DNA of 64,000 nucleotides. Source: Heterotrichella gracilis (taxonomy: Eukaryota > Sar > Xanthophyceae > Tribonematales > Xanthonemataceae). Position 1 is the stretch's first letter, and every line of letters begins with the position of its first letter. The notes under the pieces are model-generated. The model saw only the letters and a list, made by a program, of their open reading frames with translations, did no database searches and was not told the origin of the DNA. The stretch is from contig JAULBX010016638.1 in assembly GCA_032358255.1 (NCBI GenBank), positions 1 through 64,000 on the forward strand. The letters are read 5' to 3'. Below are positions 37,470 to 55,604 of this stretch, piece after piece. The translations under genes were made by a program, and so were the position numbers.

Positions 37470-40400
37470 ATGGAGGCAGCCACCTTCTACAGCATCAAGG
37501 ATTCTGCAGGGGGCGAGGAGGGGCCCACAGAGGTCACTGTGGACGTGCCCCTAGACAGCCTGAAGGAGCCGGATGTGGGTGGCGGTGCGGGGGCCTTTGG
37601 GGAGGGCGAGCGCCTGTCCATCACCTTTCAGGTGTGTGGGGGTGTAGGAACTAGGGTTTATGGTTTAGGTTTTGAGGAGGGCGGACGCCTGTCCATCACC
37701 TTTAAGGTGTGTGCGGGGTTAGGGATTAGGGTTTAGGGTTTAGGCTCTAAGGAGGGTGAGCGCCTGTTCATCGCCTTTATCTTGCTTCACAGCTGGTATG
37801 CACGCACTTACTTCCACCCCCTTGTATTGCAGGGCATCAGCTACGAGGTGTCCACTGCCAAGGGGAGCCTGCACCTGCTGAAGGAGGTGGATGGATATGT
37901 GAAGCCGGGGGAGATGCTGGCACTGGTAGGGGTTGGACAGAGGGGGTGGGGTGAAACCTACCATGGATTGAACATGGAGGGTGTGTGATGTGGCCATGGC
38001 TACACTGGCGTATCTGCATGCCGTAGTTGGCATTGTTGTCAGTAGAACAACGGCTGTATATTTGAAGGGCCAGAACATGGCATGGGACAGTGCACGCACC
38101 TGCTTCTATTGCCCTTTCATCAGCCATGCTAGCAGCCATGGCGTGGGTCACGTGGTACTACAGCACCCCAGTTGAAGCAGTCGCAGCCCCACCCGCATAT
38201 TGCGGTGCATATGCAAGGCTACCCCCACCTCCCCACATGACACCCCCCCCCTTTTCCCACAGATGGGCCCCTCTGGCTGCGGCAAGACCACACTGCTGGG
38301 TAGGTGGTGGGGTGGTGGGATAGTGGGTGTGATGCCCTGCATCATGCGGCACATTGCATGCTGTGGCGCCGTACAGAGATGCAGTGCCCTGCATGAATCT
38401 GTGCATTACAATTGTAATATAATTGGTTTTGCACAATTGTGCATCATTATCATTGTTGTTTTTGTGTTTTTACACTTGGCCAGTGCATGCCGCTGCACAT
38501 AGCGCATCAGACACAGGTGATTAAGGACAGTTGTGTGGCTGTGTGCAGATATCCTGGCAGGCAGGAAGACGGTAGGCAAGATCAGTGGCGAGGTGCTGGT
38601 TGGAGGTGCCCCGCCCACCCAGGCCTTCATGCGCTGCTACTCGGGATACGTGGAGCAGCAGGGTAAGGCATTGCAGCATGTGGCAGGTGTTCATCCTGCC
38701 TTCTGGGTTTCATGTACAAATCATCCTGAGAAGTTTTGCTTCTGGAGGTATAGTGCATTGTGCGCCTGTGCAAGTTGTGGCCATGCACTCACCGCATGTC
38801 TTCCAATGTTGGCACCCAATGCTTCACAGCCCATGCCATCTCCCCATCCAACCTGGGTTCTTCACCGCGCATCCCACCACCGCACGCACCCACCACCCAT
38901 CCTTCTGTTCAAGCTGCACCATATCCAGGCATTTGATCTTGCCCGTCCCCTGCCCGCAGAAACCCTCCTGGACATGCTGACTGTGCGCGAGATGCTGTGC
39001 TACACGGCAGAGCTCAAGCTGCCTCTATCCACCACCGCTGCAGCCAAGGGGGTGAAGGTGGATGAGCTGATTGGGAAGCTGGGGCTGAAGAACTGCCAGG
39101 ACGCGCGCATCGGTAGCCAGCTGAACAGGGGCATCTCAGGCGGGCAGGTGGGGGCTGCTGGGGGCAAAACCCTAGGGTGCACCACGTGGGGCGTGCAGGG
39201 GGTATGTTGGGATGGCGTGCTGATTGCACGAGTTCAAAGGGGTGATGGGGAGGTGGTTGTGGGGGTGACTCAAAACCTACCTAGGGTTTAAGGGTGGAGA
39301 AGCCCTGGGTTGGAGCTACCCTATGATGGGGTTTGGTTGGCCCCAGTGCAAGTTTGAACATCTGAAGGTGTTAAATCCCCATGTATGCGTTCCTGTGCGT
39401 GCATGCTACGTGTGTGCGGTGTGTGGTATGGGTGGGCAGCTGTATCTACAGTTACCCTAGTGTAGGGTTTTGACCCCATCACCCGTGTAGGCGCGGCGCG
39501 TGTCCATCGGCGTTGCGCTCATCACCAACCCGCGCCTCATCTTCCTGGACGAACCCACATCAGGCCTGGATGCAGCCACATCAAATGACGTCATAGAAAT
39601 GGTGCGCACATGTGGCAAGGCATTGTGAACCTTGGTTGGTGGGGTGTAGCCTTGAGGCATACCAGATTGTACAGCCAGAGCTTTGTGAGATATAGCAAAG
39701 CTCCTCAGCCTTGGTTGGATAAGAATAAGAATAATGTAACCGTCACTCTATGTCAAGAGAGACAATGACTACACGCTGGGACAGGGGCAGCATCCGAGGT
39801 TGCCTGTTTACCACATCAAAACGCATCCCAATCCTTCTGTGTTCCATCCCCAGGTCCGGTCCCTGGCCCATGACGGGGGTGCCACCATCATCTCCACCAT
39901 CCACACCCCCACTGGCTTCTGTTTCGACCAGTTTGACACACTGATGGCCATGGTGCGCGGGGAGATCATGTACTTTGGGCCAAATAGGGCGCCATACTTC
40001 TACAAGTGGTTCACCTCCCAGGGGTATGAGGCCCAGCCATGTGAGTGGTGGGAAACCCTTCTTAGGGATGAGGTGGCATTGGTATGGGGTGCAGGTGCTT
40101 TGCCGGTTTTTTACTGTGTGACATGTTCTCCATACAATGCAGGGTTCAGGTGGTGGGATGTGACCACTGCGCTCATGAGGTGCCAGCTACGCTCTTGATC
40201 CTGTCTGCAATGGCAAAAACCTGACACAGCTTGCACCCGGCCATGCATGGTAACCCCCCCAACACTCTCTTGGGTCATCCTGCCCATTGTCACTGCTTCA
40301 CTCTCCAAAATACGCCCCATGGTCAGCGCTGCAGTCTGATTGCCACCCCCCTCCCCTCCCCCCGCAGCTGACAGCCCTGCTGAGGGTCTCCTGTCCATTG

Positions 40401-43327
40401 TGTCCAAGATTGAGATGGATGGGCGCCAGAGCGAGGTGGCTGCCGCCTACAAGGGGAGCGCTGTGTGTGAGGAGGTGAAGGGGAGGATCAGGGCGCTGCA
40501 AAAGACAACTAGCAAGATCATGTCGGAGGCGCCGGAGCAGGTCAATGCCAAGGTGCGCACGCAGGTGCACACTTGTGAAGTATTTAAAAACCAAATTTAA
40601 TTTAATTTATGAGTTTATTAAAAGAGAGTGTTTTCTTTGATAATCATAGGGTTTTATCTGTCTATGTAGTATACCTACTGATTTTCAAGCTGAGTGAATC
40701 TGCACCTTGCCATGCACACAAATCCTGTGAATTCCACTAAACGGTGAAAAGTATGTATGAACCAGCGTGCGCGGTGTTCCCGATGAAGGCATGCATGCCG
40801 GGGTTGTCTCCTGACACACACCATTCCTCCCTCCCCTGTCCGTCCCTCCCATGTGAACCCATCACCCCTCCATGCCTGGCGCGTACATCCGTCCCGTCCC
40901 CTTCACCCTCACCTAGAACACCCCCTTCTCCCCAGAACACCCCCGCCACCGTCATCCCCGCGTGGCACGCCATCCTCACCTTCCTGCGCTTCCGCACCCT
41001 GCGCAACTACACCACTTTCAAGTTCCTGGGCCCAAGGGTGCTGGACAAGCTGCTGTTCACAGTACTGCTCACGCTGCTGTACCAGGTACAAACCCTAGCT
41101 TAGGGTTGCCCTCTGGCCCAGGCCAGGGTAGTGTGCACATGGCTGAGTTGAAAGCTAACCAGCTCACCCAAAAGGCGCTAATCTGCCCCAGATCTTGCGC
41201 CTAAAAGTGCTTTGTACACACATCTATGCACGTAGCAACACCAGCAAACAAAAATGTCTGCCTGCTGCTAAATGGCCACATATTCTGCAAAATTCACCTG
41301 AATTCCCCTCCTTGTCATGCAGAACCAAGGAAACTATGCCAACATCCCCGCCATCATCAACGTCTCTGCCCTCAACTTCATGTGGGTGGTGATCCCCGCA
41401 TTTGCGGCGGGGGCCTACACGCCCACCATCGCCCTGGGTACGCAACACCCTAGATGGGCCAATCATGCATTGGTTGGCATTGCATGCACCTGCTGTGGGT
41501 GCAAGAAGACGATTAACTGCCCCCAAACGATCCATGTGCTACACCTACTGCTCGCCCCTTAACCCAGACCATGCAGCTGTACCTTTCAATCCCTGAGCCC
41601 CAAACCCCACCCCACCCTCCATTGCAGACCGCGCCCTGTTTGTGCGGGAGCGCAACGACGGCCTGTACCGCGCCCACACCTACCTGTTCTGCAAGATGAT
41701 AGAGGAGCTGGCCATCCTGGTGGTGTCATCCCTCATATACAGCCTCGTGGTATTCTACGGGGTGCACCTTAAGGGCAGGTGGGCGAACCCTAGCAAGGGT
41801 TAGGGTTTGACAAATTTCACATTCGTTTGTGGATCATGACACGCATCCTGCAGCTTGCCAGATGGCATCATGTCATTTGATCACATACCAACCCAGCGCA
41901 TTCTCAATTGGGACCCCCCACTCAACTCACAGCACCCCACCCAGCGAACCACTCACCTTACCCCCTCTCGCGCCTCCAGAAACCCCCTCCTCTTTCCCCT
42001 CCTCCCCCCCCTCCCCCCCCCCCTTCTGCAGCTTCGTCCTGTTCTGGCTTGTGTACTTCATGGCCAACGCCATCAGCGTGGCCTTTGCCTACCTGGTGGC
42101 GGCAGCAGCACCCAACCTGGATGTGGCAAACGCAGTGGTGCCGGCATTCATGATGGTCATGCTGTTCTTCGCGGGGTTCCTCATTCTGCTGCCCTCAATC
42201 CCCGGGTATCTCAGGTAGGAGGGGATGGCAGTTGATGCATGACGCACAGGGTGGTTGCATGCTACATGTGCAGCAGCAACCTGCTTGGCCAAGGTACATG
42301 TGCTGTTTTGATGCATGGCGTGCATGGCGGTGATGAACGTGTCTCATGCTATGACTCATACTTGGGTGTATGCGGCAGGAGAGGTCCTTTGCGCCATGAA
42401 CACCGTTTTGGCAAGTGCACACTAGGTATCTGTTTTTCATGACTCATTAGTCACGAGGTTTTCATCTCACATCCAATGGGCGCTCATCCTGCTTCCTGGC
42501 ACCCCCCCTTGCAGGTGGATCTCGTGGATTGATCTCATCCGCTACGGGTTTGCCGCGCTGCAGCTCAATCACTGGAACAATGTGGACGATACGCTCCTCT
42601 CCCTGCTGCCCAGCGTGTCCCCCTTGACGAACATCACCCTAGGTGAGCCCCACGTGACATTTGCAAACCAGCTGGTCATGCCTGTGGGTTGAGTTGCCAT
42701 TTTGTTCATCAAAGAATGTCATTTTGTTTATCTTTGACACGGTCTGGTGTGAACAGCATCATTGTGAACAGCATCATCAACCAGCTGAAGAAACACAGAT
42801 AACCCAGTTGCACATTCAATAATTTCTCCATTATCCCAGGGAACTGGGACCTGAACCTGGGCGCCGTGAAGGAAACCCTGGTCAACACCACCACCGAGGC
42901 CGTGGCCAACCAAACCCTCAACATCCTCAAGGACATCAACCCAATCCAGATCAACCCAGACGCCAGCTGGCTGCAGACCTGGAACCTGCTCTCCAGGATC
43001 AGCGACGTGCCTTCCCAGGAGAGCCTGACGCAGGCGGCACAGCAGTACTTGTATTCCTTTGTGGCCAAGCTGTTTGGGCTTGGGGCGGGGCATATGGGTG
43101 GGGGGAAGTTCCCCGCGCTGCTGAACAACGTCACCCAGAACGTCATCACCAACGTGAAGGACAAGGTGCAGGTGCTGGATATCACAGTGGGGGAGGTGGT
43201 GATCCAGGCGCTGGGGCTGGATGACCTGTCGCCCTGGGGCAACTTCGGGGTGCAGGTGGGCTTTTTCGCGTTCTTTGTGTTTGGGGCCTGGATTGCTATG
43301 GCGTTTGTGCGCCACTCCAGCCGCTGA
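37470..43327 (+). CDS. Half-size ABCG-type transporter
   Basis: ATP-driven exporter with NBD-TMD order (ABCG/WBC subfamily). Fourteen exons close in frame at 763 aa: 37470-37631, 37833-37925, 38263-38299, 38549-38662, 38960-39147, 39491-39601, 39854-40040, 40368-40552, 40936-41085, 41323-41437, 41628-41778, 42032-42214, 42515-42642, 42840-43327. Walker A GPSGCGKTTLL is in the 37-bp exon 3, the signature NRGISGGQARRVSIG spans exons 5-6, Walker B is LIFLDEPTSGLDA, and the switch His is in ISTIHTP. Membrane helices fall in exons 9-13 (WVVIPAFAAGAY, EELAILVVSSLIYSLVVFYG, MANAISVAFAYLVAAAA, MMVMLFFAGFLILLPS). A large extracellular loop rich in NIT/NTT sites precedes the last helix and the end AMAFVRHSSR. 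Substrate unknown; plant relatives export lipids or terpenoids. The true start could lie further upstream. Confidence 0.92.
37597..37790 (+). repeat. 75-bp tandem repeat of the ABCG exon 1 donor junction
   Basis: The exon 1 end GAGCGCCTGTCCATCACCTT plus donor GTGTGTG is repeated at a 75-bp period: CGCCTGT words start at 37611, 37686 and 37761. Copies two and three lie wholly in intron 1. Spacers contain TAGGGTTT and GATTAGGGTTTAGGGTTTAGG. Copy two keeps a usable-looking donor (AAGGTGTGTG). Confidence 0.92.
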
Positions 43328-44538
43328 AGGGTGCGAGATGGCGCGCAAGTTGAGGCGTGGCAAGCGGATGAAAGGATCCCTCAAAATGGGTAGTGAGCTG
43401 CATTGTTTGGTTCATATGGGGGCATTATGTGAATGGACACAATAACTAGTTGGCAGTGAAGTCATGCTGGCAAAGCTGCAGTTTTGAAAATCATCTTTGT
43501 ATGCTGCTCCAGCTGCGCTGGTTAGTCCATGGGGAGCAATGCTGGTGCGCCATGGCATGCGGGCATTGCAAGCCGTAAGGGGACGCAGTGACGAAGCTGC
43601 AACTCACTGGTTATTTATGCTCATGGGATTTTTATTTATTTATTACATGCTATGCGGTAAATAAGGACGTGATAACCATGTATAGGCACTATTAACTATC
43701 TGTGCACTTCTAACTACGTCTTCAATGGGAGACCCAGTATGACTGTCTCAGGTTGTAGGCAATAACTGCAAGCATAAGGCCTTGGAGGGTTGTGCTAAAC
43801 TTCGTTGTGGTGCCCTCTACCAGACAGGCGAGTACGTATTTTTTACTGCTCTTCCTACTGATAGGCCGTGTGCTCATGTTGCAAGGCAGTTTAATGGAAT
43901 GGAATGCTTGCGCTGAGTGCACCCCAGGGCGTGTCAATATCATATCAATGCAGCGCAACGCATGTGCAGCCTATGAACAACCGGCGTGGGCATTCGGTTG
44001 CACCGTATGCAGCTAGACACTGGCACACTCGGGGCACGTGACATCCTTTGGTTCTTGCACTACTTAGTAGCGTACAGTGTGGGCCCCACGGCGGCGGCTA
44101 TATTTACCTCAGAAGTTCTGCCCCTTGTTAATGGAACAAACCCTAAGGGTTTTACACATATTTTTCAAACCGAGTTTTAAGCGATTTGGGATCGTCGACC
44201 GTGCAAGACTTGAAGACGCAAGTCAGTTGCAGCAACAGTACTTGCCAGTTAAGAAAGTTCATCTACTACGTCTGAAGAGCACTGAAGTGCAGCGCAGAAG
44301 CCGGGTTTTCCAATAGGCATGTCAGGCATGCATGCATATCGACTGCATATCGAGTACGAGAACGTGTACTCGTCGCGAGAACACTGTACCTGCTCACAAC
44401 TTCACCCCGGCCATGTTGAAACACAATTTATTTCACTGCCCAAGTACAAAACGTACTGAACCCTTCTTTTAGCTGTTGACCCAAATAACCTAACTCTTGA
44501 TTGGTCTCGAGAGTTTGAGAGTTTGCATCGTGCGGCCT
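43328..44538. other. Tandem intergenic region
   Basis: Contains the ABCG 3' UTR and the upstream region of the next gene. AT-rich runs occur around 43610-43680 and TGCATGCATAT near 44327-44338. One CCCTAAGGGTTT word lies near 44143. No gene is supported. Confidence 0.4.
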
Positions 44539-47193
44539 ATGGCTACAACGTCGCAAGCGATGTTGGGTATACCTTCGAATTTATCACCCTCCGCAAGATT
44601 CCCAGTGCGGCCACCTCTGCGCACAGCTTCGGCACCGCAGTTGGGCATCGGGGTGGGGCAGGGGTGGGCACCGGGACAGCACTGTACTATCTCACACAGA
44701 ACAAGGTGCCTTAGCACTGTCTCGCACAGTACAGCAGGCGTTGGAAGTTCCTCGGTACCCATGGTTGACACCAAGAACACTCACAATGTTGTTACGTTTT
44801 TGGCTCGTCCTAGGCATGCCAGCACTCTGCACTCTGCACTCTGTTCTGTACTAAGACATATGTTTTGTGCCATGCTTCTTGAAAACGAGTTGGTATCTTG
44901 CCCCAGGCCCTTCCCTACCCGCCTAGCTGCCATCAACCGGAACACCGCACTGGGGGTGCCCTCTTCAAACCCTGCACCCTGCCTCACCCCACCCAGCCCC
45001 AGCCGGGCCAGCCCCAGCCCCTACCCTCCAGATCCCCCCAGGGAGTTCACCCTCACCGAGGACCAGCAGAAGGTTTTTGGCGAGCTACTGACCTGCAGCA
45101 AGGCGTGGATCACTCTCACCGTGGCGCGCGCCTGCATGGACCTTTTCTTGGCTGTGGTCAAGGTGCGGCTGCAGTACACTTTCACACCGAGTGGACAACT
45201 GCACCAACATGCTCAGCGCGTACGTTGTCAAGCCTGTTTGCCTCCAAATATGCATTTATAACTGAACTTTCGGGCCTCCGCCACGCAGTCTAAAGGCAAG
45301 GTCCTGTTAAGGCTATTCCCCCACCCACTCCCCCTCACGCCCACCTCCCCCCTGCGCCCAGACAAACATGGTTGGTGGCCAGCTGGTGGTGAGCTGCGTG
45401 CACGTGCCCATCAGCAACCTTGCCAACTTCTGCAATGACGCCATCCTTGTGGGGCTGGTGGCATTCAGCGCGCGCACCTGGACGCGCACCATGGGGGGCG
45501 CCGCGGGGGTGGGGGCGGCGGTGTTTGAGGTGAGTGGTGGGTGGGGATTGGGGGTATGAGATGGATTGGAAAGGTCTGCAGGGGATGGAGCATGCTCTAG
45601 AGGCCTCTGTGTTTAATTCGCCCTGCTTCACGTTCAATGTCCGCCTGGATTGTCGCGGCCAAGGGCGAGGCATCGGCATTGCCATTCCATGATAGCGCAT
45701 TACAGGCATCTACCCCTTAGCATTGTACTGTCCTGTGCGTATATTCCCATACCCTGGCAATCCATGCATGAGCCTGGTGCAACTGGGGACTGCATCCCTA
45801 AACCCTACACCTCAAACCCTACACCCTTCCTAAGGGCTTCCTTTCCTCCTCAGGGCCTGGTCCAGATGTCGGTTGTGTTCCAGCAGCTAACCACCATGGG
45901 CATGCTCCTGGGCATCATCACACTGCTGGAGGCGGCGCGCCACTGGCCCGACGTCACCTCAGCTGCCTGCATCCTGGCCACCATGGTGTGCATGCTGCGG
46001 GTGGTGGCGCTGGGGATCATGAGCCCCTCTGCGGAAGAAAGCCAGGGGCAGCCTGGGGGGACAGGGGTATTGGGTCGGGCTAGGCAGAAGCTGACAGAGC
46101 TGGGCAGTGGGAGCCGGGAGTATGACTCGCTGAATGTGTTTGAGCGCGCAGTTGTGTTCATGCTGGGCGGGATGCTGCTGCCGTCAATGGATATCGAGGT
46201 GCGCAAGTGCTTTCCGCAAATAAATTATGGCAAGCACATGCCTGCGTGGTGTTGGGTTTTGCATAATGACATTGTCAAAATGACATCCAGTGGTATTGCA
46301 TCCATACGTTCTGGCAAGATGCGCTTGGAGCAGTAGCAGTAGCCCTTCTAGCACCACTGCGTTCCACCACCAGCTCCCCTAAACCCTAAGCTTCCAATTC
46401 CTCCCCGTTCCACAGCTTGTGGGCCGCTCCCTGTCTCACACCCTGGATGAGGAGTGTGTGAACGAGGTGGATGCATTCGACTGTGGCCCCGATGAGTACG
46501 AGTTTGACACCCAGCAGGAGGAGATCCTGACCCTGGTGTGCGAGTCCATGCACGCGTACAGCCTGGTGCAGGCATTTCAGAGCGTGGCCATACTGCTGTT
46601 GAGTGAGTGGTGGCTGGATGGCTGGAATGTGTGTTGTGACATGGGTGTGCCTGCAGATTGTCATGCTCTTGTAATTTTCACTTGCATTTGCGTCCAATGA
46701 CGATGATGAGGAAGTTTCCTGAGGTATATAGTCCCGGCAGATGCTTCTATATTGATTTTGCAAAGGAATTCTTGGCAGTTAAGACACAATCACACTGATT
46801 GTTCTGTGTGCCCTGTACCCCTGTGCAGGCATGTCCATGCTTGTGTCCCGGGGCCTGTGGGCCGCTGCCCACACAGCCACAGAGCTTGCTGACGTGGCAC
46901 TCACCACCTACTTCGTGGCAACCACAACCGCTGCCTTTGGCAAAGCTGTGTTCACGCAAGGGAGGGACGTCACGAATCTGGTCATGGGGTTGGGGGCAGA
47001 GCGGGGCATTGCAGGCTTGTTCAAAAATCTGGCTGAGCTTGCGAGGGGGCTGATTCTACTGCAAATTGGTCAACGGGCGCTGCAGCTGCTCCAGCAAACA
47101 CAGTTGTGGGGTGTGGGGATTGCCAAGGGGATGGTGCTGATGAACGTTGCACGGGAGAGGTTTGTTGCTGCCACTGTTGGTTTGTCCTTTTGA
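44539..47193 (+). CDS. Unrecognised membrane protein, possibly plastid-targeted
   Basis: Five exons close in frame at 562 aa: 44539-45162, 45362-45529, 45854-46198, 46416-46602, 46829-47193. The N-terminal ~40 residues from MATTSQAMLGIPSNLSPSAR are rich in Ser, Pro and Arg, like a transit peptide; an in-frame ATG also exists at 44497. Likely membrane helices are AWITLTVARACMDLFLAVV, SNLANFCNDAILVGLVAFSA, QLTTMGMLLGIITLLEAA, a Met-rich one in exon 3 (ILATMVCMLRVVALGIM) and FERAVVFMLGGMLLPS. Exon 4 is acidic (VDAFDCGPDEYEFDTQQEE). Exon 5 is helical and alanine-rich (AAHTATELADVALTTYFVAT). I recognise no family. The long first exon may hide an intron between about 44640 and 44930. CCCTAAA motifs lie before the acceptors of exons 3 and 4. 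Confidence 0.65.
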
Positions 47194-48959
47194 TTTTCCT
47201 AGTCGCGCATTGACAGTACATTGCCATTTTTAATTTCTTAAGAAGTGCAAACAATATTATAATTTTTTTGCCTTTTTTTACTTTGTCCTTTTTTACTTTG
47301 AAGGAGTATTGCTGATGGGCAACGTCACCAACTTTGCCATCGGCTTACCATCTGATGTTGGATAGGTATTATTACTGGCCATACATGCACACCAGCAATG
47401 GCAACATCAACCCCTTACCACTGAACAGTTGTAATTTTTGATGCATGCTGGCATTTGTTTACTGCCACAATGGCTGCCATGCCCAGCCAGGTGTTTTGCC
47501 AGAAATGAGATGCCCTGATGTGAGCCTTTTAATTTGCTGGTTGCACACTCCCTCCTTTCTTTATTTCATCCTGTTGACCATGTGCACAATGTGCGCCTGG
47601 TGTGTGCATTTTTATGCATGTCCTACTGCGTGGCAGACGCTGAAACAATCTGGAGTACTGGATGTACGTCCTACCAAGTAGTGGCATCCTGGTGTGCCTT
47701 TGGCTTTTTCTCTTTTGTAGTGCCCTCAGGCTGGTGTGTCCCTGTAGCCCCTATGTCTGCCTTCAAATTTGTGCGAACGAATGTTCCCTTTCTTCCTAAT
47801 AACCTGCCACCTTTAGGCTCAGGTCTTTTTTTATGTCACTCGAGCTTCAATCCCATGCTTTTTTCAAGATGTGTGCCCCATGATGGTGATGCAGCCTTGC
47901 CCCAGCAACCTAAACAGAGACTCGCGCGCAAGCTCTCAGAGCCTCTGGCAGTGTCACATGTGCACGTGCACTGAGTCAGAGATTACTGTACCAAAGGCTT
48001 TAGCTGAGCCTTGGAGGGCAACAGTGCTTAATTAGCATCGCAGCGATCGCTCGTTGACATCGACGAAAGTAAGTTACTGACAGGATTGACAATGTGCCAT
48101 TGGCTATGGTAGTTTGGGGGGAATGTGCAGTGTCACTGACAGGTTGATTGACAGTGTACGTCATCGTTTAAAACCTAAGGCTTAGTGTGAAGCGCACATA
48201 GTTTACAAATGTCAAGCTCGACAGTACCTTGGATCCGGTCCGGATAATTTGGGCACTCTGATTGATCATTAAATTTTGTCTCTCAAAGTTTGTAAGACCC
48301 CAGGTGGCAGCAGCCTCCTGGGGAACACAATCAGTGACTGTGAAATGCTGATATCACATAAATTTCACAGAGTGCACCTGCGCCCAGCCTTGTCAATGAC
48401 ACACAAACCATGGGCCCAACTTGTCAGCCTATTATTGCAGGACAAGCCGATGGGTCTACCAGCATCAATATAATACCTTGGTAGCCTGTGTGCATCGTGT
48501 CCTGCAGCCCCAAGTCCGGCCTGAGGTGTTTCAGCTCCGCAGCCTCACTGAGCAGGCGCGGAGGGATAGTAGAGGTTTTTTAACACCGCAGATGTTGCCC
48601 GGAAAAAATATGGGATCGCCAGAAAATATCGTCAAAAATTAGCCCACTCAAATTGGCTCGACTCTCAAAACAGCCTCAATTGCTGCCATACTCACACTGC
48701 AATTTGTGCAACAATTTAAATTGGAAGGCAAAAATCAGCCAAACAAACACCATGGTCCATTCTATACGAAAAACACATTCGATCAGCCCTGCTACCATTG
48801 GCATATGTATTACACCACGCAGATCTGCCTGCAAAAACCTTCAAAACATTCGCCCTATCTCACTCAGCCACCCCGAGCAACTCCGCAACCTCAGTATCCT
48901 CGCGTTGCCCTGTTGCCCATGCACAAGTGTTCCTCGCTGCCAAAAACCTGTGACCCCTC
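47194..48959. other. Convergent intergenic region
   Basis: About 1.8 kb between the 562-aa membrane protein and FAP, both ending here. T-rich runs follow the upstream stop (47255-47300). Open frames such as 47534-47974 have no domain-like features. No RNA gene or known mobile element is recognised. Confidence 0.4.

Positions 48960-55604
<6,645 letters not shown>

Noticed and set aside
47534-47974. 146-codon open frame downstream of the membrane-protein gene
   Set aside because: Translation has no domain-like pattern and no flanking splice signals that join it to the neighbour; kept as intergenic.
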